Shown here one piece after another: positions 8,859 through 17,694 of a stretch of 64,000 bases of DNA. The notes beneath the pieces are model-generated. The model worked only from the letters and a program-made list of their open reading frames with translations, was not told where the DNA came from and searched no databases. A program made the position numbers and the translations under genes. Numbering within the stretch: position 1 is the first letter of the stretch; every line of letters starts with the position of its first letter. This DNA comes from Clostridia bacterium (GTDB lineage Bacteria > Bacillota > Clostridia > Peptostreptococcales > Acidaminobacteraceae): positions 110,095 to 174,094 of the forward strand of contig JAGYOH010000003.1 in NCBI GenBank assembly GCA_018399635.1. Direction: 5' to 3'.

Positions 8859-9481
8859 TCGACCACCTCCCCTTTTGAGTGTCTCTTGATGAAGACCTCG
8901 ACCTCCTCTCTGAAATCCAGGAGATGGGCTTTGATTTTATCGTCCGGCCAATCCCACCAGGCGATGGCTTCAAGACTCCGGACGGTGTCTTCAGGGAAGC
9001 GGTAGCGCAGGATCTTTGCGGGATTGCCCGCCACAATGGCATAGGGAGGCACATCCTTGGTCACCACGGCGCCCTGGCCCACCACGGCTCCGTTGCCCAC
9101 GGCGATTCCCGGCTTGATCATGGCCCCGTGGCCGATCCAGGTATCGTGACCGATGGTGGTGATCCGGGATTCCCGGTGATTGAAAAATTCCTGGTCGTCC
9201 TCTCCGAAGCCGTACATGGCACTGCGATAGGTAAAATGATGCAGGGTGGCCCGGTCCATGGGATGGTCCGTGGCCCCTACCCTGACTGAGGCGGCTATGT
9301 TGGAAAATTTGCCGATGGTGGCATTCTGAAAGGTACAATAGCCGCCGCAGTAGGAATAGTGATCGAAGGTGGTGTTTTGAAGGGTGCTGTACCCTCCGAT
9401 TTCACACCAGTTTCCGTAGCTTGAGTTGTTGAGTCTGGCGCCTTCATGGACGAGGCCCTCCAGGGTCAGTGATTTTTTCAT
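8855..9481 (-). CDS. Phosphonate-operon hexapeptide-repeat transferase
   Basis: 208 residues. Left-handed beta-helix hexapeptide repeats run through most of the protein (GGYCTFQNATIGKFSNIAAS, then VGNGAVVGQGAVVTKDVPPYAIVAGNPA), with the xenobiotic/chloramphenicol acetyltransferase-like loop PMDRATLHHFTYRSAMYGFG. A branch of this family is regularly embedded in phn operons. It may N-acetylate aminophosphonates as PhnO does with an unrelated fold; that role is inference. It is coupled to phnL by a 4-bp overlap. Confidence 0.85.
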   Translation of the reverse strand: MKKSLTLEGLVHEGARLNNSSYGNWCEIGGYSTLQNTTFDHYSYCGGYCTFQNATIGKFSNIAASVRVGATDHPMDRATLHHFTYRSAMYGFGEDDQEFFNHRESRITTIGHDTWIGHGAMIKPGIAVGNGAVVGQGAVVTKDVPPYAIVAGNPAKILRYRFPEDTVRSLEAIAWWDWPDDKIKAHLLDFREEVEVFIKRHSKGEVVE

Positions 9482-9493
9482 CCGGCTTTCCTC

Positions 9494-10678
9494 CTAAACC
9501 CGGTAATGGGTTTGAAATACTTCCTCGCCGTCCACGAGGCAGGTGGTGATGACGGGGAAATCCCCGTCGATCATTTCGATGATGTTCAAGTCCGCCAGCT
9601 TGCCCTTTTCAATGGAGCCGATTTCTTCATCCACCTTGACCGCCCTGGCGGGATTGAGGGTGACCAGCTTGAACATTTCTGCAAGATCGTGGCCGTAATC
9701 CCGATGGAGCTTGAAGACCGAGTGGAGAATCGCGGCAGGATAGTAGTCGCTGCACAGAATATCCACCACTCCGGCGGCCACGGCCTCGTGGGCGGAAAGA
9801 TTGCCGGAATGGGATCCTCCCAGAAGGACATTGGGGGCCCCCGCCACGGTGTGAAGATTCATCTCCTTGGCTTTTTTCGCCACGGCCATGGTGATGGGAA
9901 ATTCGGAGATGGTGGCTCCGATTTCCTTGATCCGGTGGAGCTTTTCAATGGAATCGTCGTCATGGGAGGCGATGGCGATGCCCTTCTCCATGGCATAGGC
10001 GGCGATCCGCTGGCACTCCTCGGGCCTGAGTTTGGGAGTGGACAGGCGCTTTTCAATATGGGCGTCGAGTTCCTCGTCGCTCATCTTGAGCCCGTACTGC
10101 CGGGTCATTTTCCTGTAGCCCTCGAGGTCCGAGAACTGACCCTGACCCGGGGTGTGGTCCATGAAGCTCAGCAGATCCACCCGGTCCTCCTGGATGAAGC
10201 CGATGAGTTCCTCCACGCTGTCGACATTATCGATCTCAAACCGGGCGTGGAAGCGGTGGCGGATCAGGTGTTTCTTGTGGTGGGTCCCGGCGATGAGGTC
10301 GATGAACTTTCTCACGTTTTCCTGACGACGGATGGGCTTGTCATCGGTCTGCTTGATCTTGTAAAGACTCAGGGAATGATACATGGTGGTGACTCCGTGG
10401 GTGAGCAGCTCCCTCTCCGCCTCTCTCAGGGCCAGTTTGAAGTCCATGAGACTCGAGGGTCGGGGGGCGGCGATATGCTCGATGTAATCGGCGTGGATAT
10501 CGATGAAACCCGGGGACACATAGCCCCCTCTGGCATCGATGATTCTCAGGTCCAGGCCCAGGGCCTCCCCTTCTCCAGCCTTGACGATATCCTTGATCCG
10601 GCTGCCGTCGATGATGAGATCATAACCCTCCACGATCCCCTCCGGCAGCACCAGTTTTCCGTTGATGATGGCTTTCAT
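9494..10678 (-). CDS. phnM: Alpha-D-ribose 1-methylphosphonate 5-triphosphate diphosphatase
   Basis: 394 residues, amidohydrolase superfamily. It removes pyrophosphate from ribose 1-methylphosphonate 5-triphosphate to give the PhnJ substrate. Metal-site motifs are present: PGFIDIHADYIEHIAAPRP near residue 56, FHARFEID near 143, ASHDDDS near 238 and LCSDYYP near 309. Its place after phnK and before the transferase matches the gene order of many phn operons. Confidence 0.94.
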   Translation of the reverse strand: MKAIINGKLVLPEGIVEGYDLIIDGSRIKDIVKAGEGEALGLDLRIIDARGGYVSPGFIDIHADYIEHIAAPRPSSLMDFKLALREAERELLTHGVTTMYHSLSLYKIKQTDDKPIRRQENVRKFIDLIAGTHHKKHLIRHRFHARFEIDNVDSVEELIGFIQEDRVDLLSFMDHTPGQGQFSDLEGYRKMTRQYGLKMSDEELDAHIEKRLSTPKLRPEECQRIAAYAMEKGIAIASHDDDSIEKLHRIKEIGATISEFPITMAVAKKAKEMNLHTVAGAPNVLLGGSHSGNLSAHEAVAAGVVDILCSDYYPAAILHSVFKLHRDYGHDLAEMFKLVTLNPARAVKVDEEIGSIEKGKLADLNIIEMIDGDFPVITTCLVDGEEVFQTHYRV

Positions 10679-10692
10679 GGCAAGCTCCTTCT

Positions 10693-11538
10693 TTAAAGTA
10701 ATGACTGCACGAGTTTCTGGGTGTAGGGGTGCTGGGGATCCTCGAGAATCTGATCCGTAAGACCGGTTTCAATGACGCGGCCGTCCAGCATCACCAGGGT
10801 GCGGTCCGCCAGCATCCGGATGACGCCGAGATCGTGGGAGACGATGACCATGCTGATGCCGAGGTCCCGCTGGATCTCCTTGATGAGGTCCAGGACATTG
10901 GCCTGGACTGAAAGATCCAGGCCCGTGGTGACCTCGTCCAGAAAGAGGACCGGGGGATTGTTGGAGAGGGCCTTGGCGATCTGGACCCGTTGCTGCATCC
11001 CTCCGGAAAAATTCTCCGGTGCGTCCTTTCTCCGGTAGTCCTCGATGGTGACCACGTCGAGGAGGTCATGGGCCCTTTGGGTCATGGTCCCCACATGGCG
11101 ACCTCCGGCGGCGATGAGCTTTTCCGCGACATTGGAGAGGGCCGAAAATTTCATTTTGAGACCAAGAAAGGGATTCTGATACACCATGCCCAGGAGATAA
11201 TCCCTGAGGTAGCGCTTTTGCTGGGAGGAAACCTTCAGAATATCCGCCCTTCCCTCCCCGTAATCGTTGAGAAAGGCCTCTCCCGCACTGGCTTCCTGAT
11301 CGAAATAGAGGGTTCTTACCAGGGTGGATTTGCCGCTGCCGCTCTCACCCACGATGCCGAGAATCTCCCCCCGGTAGAGGTCGAAGGACACCTCCCGGGT
11401 GGCATAGATGGTCTGGCAGTGGGGACAGTAGTTTCGAATCAGAACCTCGGGATTTTTTCGGCATTTTTCACAGCCTTCCCCGAACTGTTTGGTCAGATTT
11501 TTGACCACCAGGACCTTTTCCTGAGTCACTTCAGGCAT
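10693..11538 (-). CDS. phnK: C-P lyase subunit PhnK with an inserted four-cysteine (zinc-ribbon-like) loop
   Basis: 281 residues. An ABC ATPase (Walker A GESGSGKST near 65, signature FSGGMQQRVQIAKAL, Walker B VLFLDEVTTGLD with EV in place of EP) that binds the PhnGHIJ core through PhnJ. Unlike E. coli PhnK, the first strand is interrupted by about 25 residues holding two CxxC pairs (CEKC near 20, CPHC near 35), which could bind zinc or iron. The ATG at 11538 is preferred to a GTG at 11547 because GGAGG lies 8 bp upstream. It overlaps the end of phnJ by 8 bp. Confidence 0.9.
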   Translation of the reverse strand: MPEVTQEKVLVVKNLTKQFGEGCEKCRKNPEVLIRNYCPHCQTIYATREVSFDLYRGEILGIVGESGSGKSTLVRTLYFDQEASAGEAFLNDYGEGRADILKVSSQQKRYLRDYLLGMVYQNPFLGLKMKFSALSNVAEKLIAAGGRHVGTMTQRAHDLLDVVTIEDYRRKDAPENFSGGMQQRVQIAKALSNNPPVLFLDEVTTGLDLSVQANVLDLIKEIQRDLGISMVIVSHDLGVIRMLADRTLVMLDGRVIETGLTDQILEDPQHPYTQKLVQSLL

Positions 11539-12382
11539 TGTCCCCACCTCCCTGATTCAGACGCTTCAGACAGTAACTGCTGTCATTGCACTGATAATAG
11601 ACCTCATGGGTCAGCTCGTCTTCAAGTTCATCAAAGAAAACATCCGTCGCCCCGCAGAGGTGACACACCCTTCCCTCCTGGTTTTCCACTTCAAAGGGAT
11701 AGTCGTCAAAGGCCAGGGAAACCACCTTGGTGTAGGGGGGAATGGCGTAGATTTTCTTCTCCCGGCCGGCTCCGAAGAGTTGGATTCCTTCGGAATGGTC
11801 CAGTCTGGGATTGTCGTATTTGGGAATGGGGCTCGGAGACATCACGTACCGGTCGTGGACGTAGACGGGATGGGCCGCCCCACCGGTCATTTTCCCGAAT
11901 TTCATGATTTTTTCAAAAAGCACCAGCCAGGCGCCGCTGTACTCCCCGTCGCCGTGGAGCCGCTTGGTCTTGTATTCACTGGATTCAACAAATCTCAGGG
12001 GCTCCGGCATGGGCACCTGCAGGACGATGATCTGCTCCTCCCTGAGGGGCTCCTCGGGAATCCGGTGCCGGGACTGGACCACTGTGGCCTTGCCGGTGTC
12101 AATGGTGCTGTCGACGCCCGTGGTCTTTTGAATCAGATTTTTGATGCTGACGGCGTTCACCGACTCATCCGTCCCCTGGTCGATGACCTTGATGACATCC
12201 CCCTGGTTGATCAGGGACAGGGTGACCTGCAGGCCCCCGGTTCCCCAACCCCGGGCGATGGGCATTTCTCTTGAAGCAAAGGGAACCTGATAGCCGGGAA
12301 TCGCCACGGCCTTCAAGGTCGCCCTTCTGATTTCTTTTTTGGATCCTTCATCGAAGAAGGCGAAATTATAGGCGTTTTTCAC
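11531..12382 (-). CDS. phnJ: Alpha-D-ribose 1-methylphosphonate 5-phosphate C-P lyase
   Basis: 283 residues. The radical SAM enzyme that breaks the carbon-phosphorus bond, giving methane (from methylphosphonate) and the ribosyl cyclic phosphate. Cysteines at 240, 243, 265 and 271 keep exactly the spacing of E. coli Cys241/244/266/272: three hold the [4Fe-4S] cluster and the last is the proposed thiyl residue. GTG start with a GGGGGAGAG box. The start overlaps the end of phnI by 4 bp. Confidence 0.96.
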   Translation of the reverse strand: MKNAYNFAFFDEGSKKEIRRATLKAVAIPGYQVPFASREMPIARGWGTGGLQVTLSLINQGDVIKVIDQGTDESVNAVSIKNLIQKTTGVDSTIDTGKATVVQSRHRIPEEPLREEQIIVLQVPMPEPLRFVESSEYKTKRLHGDGEYSGAWLVLFEKIMKFGKMTGGAAHPVYVHDRYVMSPSPIPKYDNPRLDHSEGIQLFGAGREKKIYAIPPYTKVVSLAFDDYPFEVENQEGRVCHLCGATDVFFDELEDELTHEVYYQCNDSSYCLKRLNQGGGDNA

Positions 12383-13491
12383 TGGGTCTCTCCCCCTTTC
12401 TTCGTCTTTCTCACGCTGTCGAGTTTGGATTGGAAGGTGACGTAATGGGGCAGTTTCAGGTGGGAGATGAAGCCCGTGGCCTCTACGGAATCCACGTGGT
12501 AGAGGACGAATTCCTCATCATGGGTGGGGGCTTCTCCGGGTTCCTCAAGACATCGGTCCAGAATGCTCATGGCGATGGCCTTGGTTTCATTCTGTCCGTA
12601 GCAGATGCCGTAACCCAGGTCGAGTTCCTCCTCGTAGTCCCCCGAGGGGGTCTTGACCGCCCTGGGAATGATGGATTCCACTTCGGTGACCCGGATGCTG
12701 CCGATATAGTAGGCTTCCTCTTCGCCGGTCTCCTCCGAGAAGGGCGGATCGATGGTGATGGGGAGTTCCCCCACTCTCAATTCCCCCACCGTGGGATGCA
12801 CCGACCCGTAGCCCCTGAGGGAGGCATAGCCCAGAGCCGTCACGGCGCCGGTCTGTCCCCGGGTCAGGATCTGAAGGCGCTGACTCCGTTTCGAGGGGAA
12901 TTTCAAGGCTTCCTTGGTCACGTCCTCGGGCTCTGTCTCATCGGCCTCGTAGGTGGCCATGAGCCCCTCTCTTCTCAGATAGTCCATGACCTTGGGGTAT
13001 TTCAGAGGGGTCTCCCACACTTCATTCTCTTCAATTTCCTTCAGGTAGGCCTTGAGCCACCGCTTGGGGATGAAGGGATCCGCTTCCTCTCTTTTGAGGT
13101 CAAAGTCGATCAGTCGATGGGAATAGTCCGGAGAGGCCCCCAGGATCTGCCCTCCTGGAATGTCCTTGAAACTGGCGGAAATCCTTCGAGTGAGGGCCAT
13201 TTCATGACTTTCCACGGTTCTGGAATAATATTTCCGGGGCAGGGTGGATCTGAAGGCCCTGAGGAGAAAGACCACCTCTTCGGGATTCCCCTGGGCCTGC
13301 TTGATGGCCAGGGCGGCCAGGGCCTCATCATAGAGGGAGGCCTCGCTCATCACCTGGTCGATGAGTCCCTGCAGACCGGATTCAATGGCCCGGGTCTCGA
13401 TGGTCCGACCCTTTTTCAGTCGTTCGTATTCCAGTCGCTTGAGGGATTCCCCAATGGCTTCCTGTCCTCCCTTGACGGCTACATAGGCCAT
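12379..13491 (-). CDS. phnI: C-P lyase core subunit PhnI
   Basis: 370 residues, as usual for PhnI. It begins MAYVAVKGGQEAI and carries LTRGQTGAVTALGYASLRGYGSVHPTVGELR, a strongly conserved stretch. Family knowledge: PhnI forms the PhnGHIJ core; alone it has nucleosidase activity, and with PhnG, H and L it transfers methylphosphonate to the ribose C1 of ATP or GTP. It overlaps phnH by 13 bp, so translation is coupled. Confidence 0.95.
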   Translation of the reverse strand: MAYVAVKGGQEAIGESLKRLEYERLKKGRTIETRAIESGLQGLIDQVMSEASLYDEALAALAIKQAQGNPEEVVFLLRAFRSTLPRKYYSRTVESHEMALTRRISASFKDIPGGQILGASPDYSHRLIDFDLKREEADPFIPKRWLKAYLKEIEENEVWETPLKYPKVMDYLRREGLMATYEADETEPEDVTKEALKFPSKRSQRLQILTRGQTGAVTALGYASLRGYGSVHPTVGELRVGELPITIDPPFSEETGEEEAYYIGSIRVTEVESIIPRAVKTPSGDYEEELDLGYGICYGQNETKAIAMSILDRCLEEPGEAPTHDEEFVLYHVDSVEATGFISHLKLPHYVTFQSKLDSVRKTKKGGETQ

Positions 13492-14084
13492 GATGAAGAC
13501 CTCCTTTTGATCTGTGTCGTCCTGGGCAGGGCCAGGATTTCACCGGCGGCATCCACGAAAACCATGTCGATTCCCAGGGGATACTCCCGGTTGATTCCTT
13601 CTCTCAGACCCATGAGGTCTTCCTGGCCTTCAAGACTGACCAGGGCATTGTCCTTGATTCCCGGTCCTCTGAGCACCAGGTCATTCCCGTGTCCGAAGTG
13701 TTTGAGGGCGATGAGGAAAGTGGCCGAGTCATGGGGATCCACCAGGGTCCCCACCTTGCTCTTCTTCAAGGCCTCTTCTTTTTCCTCCGCCGTGGCCTCC
13801 TCCAGGATGATGATGAAATCGGCGGTCTCCAGGTCCGCCGGCCTGCCGTAGGTGAGCCGGCTGATGAGCCTGGCGGCCTCCTGGGCCCCCCTTCCAACCA
13901 CCTTGAAACCGACTTCCCCGTCGATCAGGGTCTGGACCAGGAGCATCATCCCCTTGCAAAAGGGCAGGTCGAAGGCGTATTCAAGGGCGTCGACGGCCAG
14001 ATCATACCTTCTGCCGGGATAGTTGCTGGCCAGGAGCAGTTTGCGGTAGGCCCTGGCGGTTGCATGAACTGAAGATTGCATCAA
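13479..14084 (-). CDS. phnH: C-P lyase core subunit PhnH
   Basis: 201 residues. A structural subunit of the PhnGHIJ complex. Typical stretches are FRKLLLASNYPGR-like RAYRKLLLASNYPGRRYDL near the start, ALTLIDGEV-like LVQTLIDGEVGFKV, and the C-terminal GPGIKDNALVSL. The start overlaps the phnG stop by 4 bp. Confidence 0.93.
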   Translation of the reverse strand: MMQSSVHATARAYRKLLLASNYPGRRYDLAVDALEYAFDLPFCKGMMLLVQTLIDGEVGFKVVGRGAQEAARLISRLTYGRPADLETADFIIILEEATAEEKEEALKKSKVGTLVDPHDSATFLIALKHFGHGNDLVLRGPGIKDNALVSLEGQEDLMGLREGINREYPLGIDMVFVDAAGEILALPRTTQIKRRSSSWPM

Positions 14085-14515
14085 GCCTTCACCTCCTCAT
14101 CCAGGGTTTCGAAGTCGACCTTGGTTTTCAGAATCTGCTGTCTTTCCCTGCCGAGGGCCGTCTGGATCCTGACCCCCTCCTCTTTGATCCGTTCTGCCAA
14201 TTCCTGGCTCTCTTCAATGACGGCGTTGAAGGCGGCGTCGATGACGGCGAGGTAGTAGGCCCGTTTCTTATGGGAACCTCTCAGGATGCCCAGACCCAGG
14301 GTATCTCCGAGGAGGACCTTGCACTCCGTCACCAGGACCTCCCCCAGGTAAAATTTGCTTTTCATGGCGGTTTCCCGCATTTTGACCATCACCAGGCCGC
14401 TGTTGGGCTCCTCGAGAACCTTGACGGCATGGTGGTTTTCCACCTGCTCGGACAGTTCTCTGAGTAGCTTCGTGGGACTTTGGGCCAGGATTTCGGTTCT
14501 GTGTCTTCGCTTCAT
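14081..14515 (-). CDS. phnG: C-P lyase core subunit PhnG
   Basis: 144 residues, first gene of the C-P lyase operon. Recognised from its N-terminal RRHRTEILAQSPTKLLRELSEQVE, the segment GLVMVKMRETAMKSKFYLGEVLVTECKV and DAAFN at the end, and from its position before phnH. It is part of the PhnGHIJ core. An AAAGGGGAAATGAC leader gives the ribosome site. A 12-bp palindrome lies about 45 bp upstream. Confidence 0.93.
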   Translation of the reverse strand: MKRRHRTEILAQSPTKLLRELSEQVENHHAVKVLEEPNSGLVMVKMRETAMKSKFYLGEVLVTECKVLLGDTLGLGILRGSHKKRAYYLAVIDAAFNAVIEESQELAERIKEEGVRIQTALGRERQQILKTKVDFETLDEEVKA

Positions 14516-14555
14516 GTCATTTCCCCTTTACTCCTTAGCTTCAGGGGCATTGTAT

Positions 14556-14567
14556 CTTGGCGCCAAG
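14556..14567. promoter_or_regulatory. Perfect palindrome upstream of phnG, candidate PhnF operator
   Basis: CTTGGCGCCAAG is a perfect 12-bp palindrome 41 bp before the phnG start, next to AT-rich sequence (minus-strand TTAATAATT and TACAAT) that could hold a promoter. The adjacent regulator phnF is of the GntR type, which binds such symmetric sites. Binding is inference. Confidence 0.45.
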
Positions 14568-14641
14568 TGAGAATTATTAAGAACGTGTTAGGTTTTGGCG
14601 TATTTTTGATTAAATCCTCGTCACAAAAAGAAATTCCAAAT

Positions 14642-14664
14642 AAAAAAAAGCCCCCTTCAGGGCT
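14642..14664 (-). terminator. Terminator of phnF
   Basis: On the minus strand AGCCC pairs with GGGCT around a 6-nt loop, followed by eight T. It overlaps the phnF stop codon. It implies that the phnG operon has its own promoter in the following 125 bp. Confidence 0.75.
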
Positions 14665-15358
14665 GGATCTGCTGGACGAAACGGTCGCCTCGAAAAATCA
14701 CCTCGCCGTAGCCGATGGTGGTCCGGTCCGCCTCCTTGATGAAAAAGGTCTCCATCTTCATGACGGGCACCAGGCTGGGACACTTCAGGAGCGTCTGTTC
14801 TTTCAGATTGGGCAGCCGGGTGACCATTTCAAGGGTGCTGATGGTGGCCGCGCATTGCTTGGACTCGAGGTATTCGGTGATGGACTGGATATAGGGACCT
14901 TCCTGGGCGATCAGGGGAAAATCCCGGTCCGTCAGATAGGTGATGTGGGCGGCCACCGGCTCTGACTCCACCAGGCGAAGACGGGTGATCCGGTAGACCC
15001 GGTCCTTGGGTGCCAGGTCGAGGGCCGCGGCCACCCGGCTGAAGGGGGAGACCTCCATGAAGTCGATATTCCGAGTGGCATGGTCGAGACTGAGGGCCTC
15101 CATTTCACTTTGAAAACTCTTCCCCCACTTGGCGGGGGTCTTGATTTTCTGCTTTTGAACCTTCAGCCACCGCCCCTTGCCCTGTTCCGTCTTGATATAG
15201 CCCATCTCGCTCAGGCGCTCGTAGACCTTCCGGATACAGTGCCGGGTGACCTGATATTTCTGGGAGAGCATGTTCTCGCTGGGAAGGGGTTCCTGGGGCT
15301 TGAACCCCCCTTTTTCAATGCGCTGGACCAGTTCATCGAGAATTGTCAGATAGGTCAT
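14657..15358 (-). CDS. phnF: GntR-family regulator (PhnF-like)
   Basis: 233 residues. An N-terminal winged helix (about 1-70: LPSENMLSQKYQVTRHCIRKVYERLSEMGYI followed by GKGRWL) and a C-terminal UTRA ligand-binding domain (RVYRITRLRLVESEPVAAHITYL and the end GYGEVIFRGDRF), the HutC/PhnF subfamily. Position next to phnG argues that it represses the phosphonate operon. The ligand is unknown; a UTRA protein could sense a phosphorylated sugar intermediate. Confidence 0.85.
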   Translation of the reverse strand: MTYLTILDELVQRIEKGGFKPQEPLPSENMLSQKYQVTRHCIRKVYERLSEMGYIKTEQGKGRWLKVQKQKIKTPAKWGKSFQSEMEALSLDHATRNIDFMEVSPFSRVAAALDLAPKDRVYRITRLRLVESEPVAAHITYLTDRDFPLIAQEGPYIQSITEYLESKQCAATISTLEMVTRLPNLKEQTLLKCPSLVPVMKMETFFIKEADRTTIGYGEVIFRGDRFVQQIQP

Positions 15359-15457
15359 GGAACCACCTTTTCAAAGATTAGAAGTTTCAGTCTTCATTCT
15401 TATAATAAGCCCTCCCGCTGCCCTTAGGGTTAAAACAAGGTTAAAGCTCTGTTAGCC

Positions 15458-16639
15458 TTACAAGAAATATCCTCCCAGAAGAACCAGGGCCACGATGACA
15501 GGGGCCGGAATCTTCCTGGAAAGGAGGAGCAGAAGGGTCAGGCCGGTGACCACAAGGTTGTCCGGACCAAAGCCGGTCTTTTCAAAGAGGACCAGGGCCG
15601 CCACGGCGATCATGCCTCCGGCGACGGCGTTGATTCCCTTGAGGGAGAGCCGGATCCCCCGGATTTTCTTCAGACCCTCCCACACGGGATAGATGAAGTA
15701 GATCAGCAGCAGTCCCGGCAGAAAGATGCCCAGACCGCTGAGGAAGGCCGCCGTGACCTGGTACGGCACCGGGGTGCCCCGGGCCGCCATGCCCCCGATA
15801 TAGGCACTGAAACTGAACATGGGTCCCGGCAGTCCCTGGACCAGGCCGTAGCCGGTGAGGAACTCCGGATGACTCACGTATTCCCTCAGGGAGACCATTT
15901 CAGTGTACATGAGGGGGACCACCACCTGACCCCCGCCAAAGACCAGGTAGCCGTAGCGGTAGAAACTCTCGAAAAGATGGACCAGGGTGTCATCGATCCA
16001 GAGAGTGGCCAGAAGACTGAGGAGGGCGATGCTGAAAAAGGCCGCGAGGAAGCGCCAGGGAGGATGAAGGTCCGCCCTCTCCCACAGGTGCTTTTCCTTC
16101 GAGGCCGCCACACTGACGGCTCCCCCCGCAAGCAGCAGGAGAGGGAAGATCCAGGGCGACCGGATGAAATAGGTCACCAGGGCGCTGAGGAGCGTCAGGA
16201 CCAGGGTGAGGCGGTCGGTAATGACCTTGCGGCCGATTTTATAAGCGGCCAGAAGAATGAAGGCCACCGCCATGGGACCGATGTATCGAAGGCTTTCCAG
16301 AGGCACTTTCTGCCAGGCCAGAAAATCGTACAGGAAGGACAGGGCGGTCATCAAAATGAGGACCGGCAGGGCCCAGACCAGCATGGTGAGCAAAGCAAGC
16401 AGGGGTCCCCCCGTCTTGTAGCCCACGGCCACCAGGGTCTGGGTGGAGGTGGGCCCGGGCAGGATGCTGCACAGAGCCACGAGTTCGATCAGTTCTTCTT
16501 CTTCAAGGTACCGCTTTTTGGTCACCATCTGGTCTTGAAAGACCCCGATGTGGGCCTCGGGACCGCCGTAGGCCCCCAGGGAACAGATGAGGACATCCTT
16601 CAGAAAGGTGGTGGTTTTTACAGGGGCAGGGTCTTTCAC
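15458..16639 (-). CDS. chrA: Chromate transporter (long-chain CHR family)
   Basis: 393 residues from a GTG at 16639, chosen because GGAGGG lies 5-6 bp upstream; an upstream in-frame start at 16783 lacks this. Two homologous halves each carry the CHR signature: GGPEAHIGVFQDQMV with CSILPGPTSTQT in the first, FGGGQVVVPLM with GLVQGLPGPMFSFSAYIGG in the second. About ten membrane segments. Family members extrude chromate or take up sulfate-like anions. It is on the phnF strand, 99 bp upstream, but a functional link is not evident. Confidence 0.9.
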   Translation of the reverse strand: MKDPAPVKTTTFLKDVLICSLGAYGGPEAHIGVFQDQMVTKKRYLEEEELIELVALCSILPGPTSTQTLVAVGYKTGGPLLALLTMLVWALPVLILMTALSFLYDFLAWQKVPLESLRYIGPMAVAFILLAAYKIGRKVITDRLTLVLTLLSALVTYFIRSPWIFPLLLLAGGAVSVAASKEKHLWERADLHPPWRFLAAFFSIALLSLLATLWIDDTLVHLFESFYRYGYLVFGGGQVVVPLMYTEMVSLREYVSHPEFLTGYGLVQGLPGPMFSFSAYIGGMAARGTPVPYQVTAAFLSGLGIFLPGLLLIYFIYPVWEGLKKIRGIRLSLKGINAVAGGMIAVAALVLFEKTGFGPDNLVVTGLTLLLLLSRKIPAPVIVALVLLGGYFL

Positions 16640-16801
16640 AACGCCCTCCTCACGAATCGGATTTGAAACCTTTCTTCCCCTATACCCAGCGGTGAAGCCT
16701 TCTAATATTAAAAGCGGGTTAAGTGCCCCCTCCTTAGTTCCATGGGATACTCTTGATCTCTCAATCACCCGGCAAATCAGCACGACATCAAGCGCTTTTA
16801 A

Positions 16802-16837
16802 GGAAAAAGAAAAGACCAGGTCACAGTTCCTGGTCTT
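16802..16837 (-). terminator. Terminator of the SbcCD/ADP-ribose operon
   Basis: AAGACCAGG (16812-16820) pairs with CCTGGTCTT (16829-16837), 9-bp stem with an 8-nt loop; on the minus strand it follows the last gene by 13 bp and runs into TTTCTTTTTCC. Confidence 0.8.
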
Positions 16838-16849
16838 GAAATGACGGTT

Positions 16850-17683
16850 TCATCTGTCCCTCATGAAGGTCTGCCATCTGTCGTAGATGCTCCTCAGGTC
16901 CTCATCCAGATAAGTCAGGGCCTTTTCCCGCAGACTCCCGGGAATCCCGTAGCAGGCCTCGGCGATGGAGGCGGCGATGGCGGTGAGGGTGTCGGAGTCC
17001 CCTCCCACCGACACCCCCAGGCGCAGGGTCTCTTCAAAGGAACCGGCTTCCAGAAAGGCCTCCATGGCCTGGGGTACCGTCTCCTGGGCCGTCTCGTTGA
17101 AGGCGTAGGTGTCCCGGATGTCCGCCAGGGTGAAATCCAGGGGATAATAGTCCCGCCGGATGCGTTTTTTGATGGCCGCCTTGGCGACTCCTTTCCTGGC
17201 CAGGAAGATGGCCAGGGCAGTGGCCTCGGCCCCCTTGAGACCCTCTGGATGATTGTGGGAGACCCCGGTGACGGTCCTGGACAGCCTGATGACCTCCTCC
17301 TCCGTGTTGGCCAGCCAGGCCACCGGACTGACCCGCATGGCCCCTCCGTTACCGTAGCTGTCATAGGGCCCTGGATCCTCCTGGAAAATCCAATGGTTGA
17401 ATCTCTGCCCGAAGCCGCAGTCAGGATACCGTCTTCCCAGGTCCTGGTAGGCCGCCACGGCCTTCTTCTCAAGAAGTGTCAACAAGGTCTCATCAATGAC
17501 GGCCTCTCCCCGTGAATAACCCAAGGTCTCCCAGGTATCCATGAAAGCACGGGCGGTGGCCAGGGTCATGATGCTGTCGTCGGTGACCCTGGACCTCCGG
17601 GAAAAGAGTTCGAAATCCGTCCTGCGGTAATTGTTGAATTCATAAGGCGCTCCGACGATGTCGCCGATGATGGCTCCCAGCAT
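16850..17683 (-). CDS. ADP-ribosylglycohydrolase family protein (DraG-like)
   Basis: 277 residues. The family removes ADP-ribose from proteins or other acceptors using two metal ions. Metal-binding motifs are clear: GDIVGAPYEF at the start, VTDDSIMTL near residue 34, GGAMRVSP near 113 and GGDSDTLTAIAASIAEACYG near 228. It is the last gene of the operon sbcD-sbcC-macro-VWA-draG, 11 bp after the VWA gene. A macro-domain ADP-ribose enzyme in the same operon suggests shared ADP-ribose metabolism. The substrate is unknown. Confidence 0.9.
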   Translation of the reverse strand: MLGAIIGDIVGAPYEFNNYRRTDFELFSRRSRVTDDSIMTLATARAFMDTWETLGYSRGEAVIDETLLTLLEKKAVAAYQDLGRRYPDCGFGQRFNHWIFQEDPGPYDSYGNGGAMRVSPVAWLANTEEEVIRLSRTVTGVSHNHPEGLKGAEATALAIFLARKGVAKAAIKKRIRRDYYPLDFTLADIRDTYAFNETAQETVPQAMEAFLEAGSFEETLRLGVSVGGDSDTLTAIAASIAEACYGIPGSLREKALTYLDEDLRSIYDRWQTFMRDR

Positions 17684-17694
17684 TTTTTCTCCCC

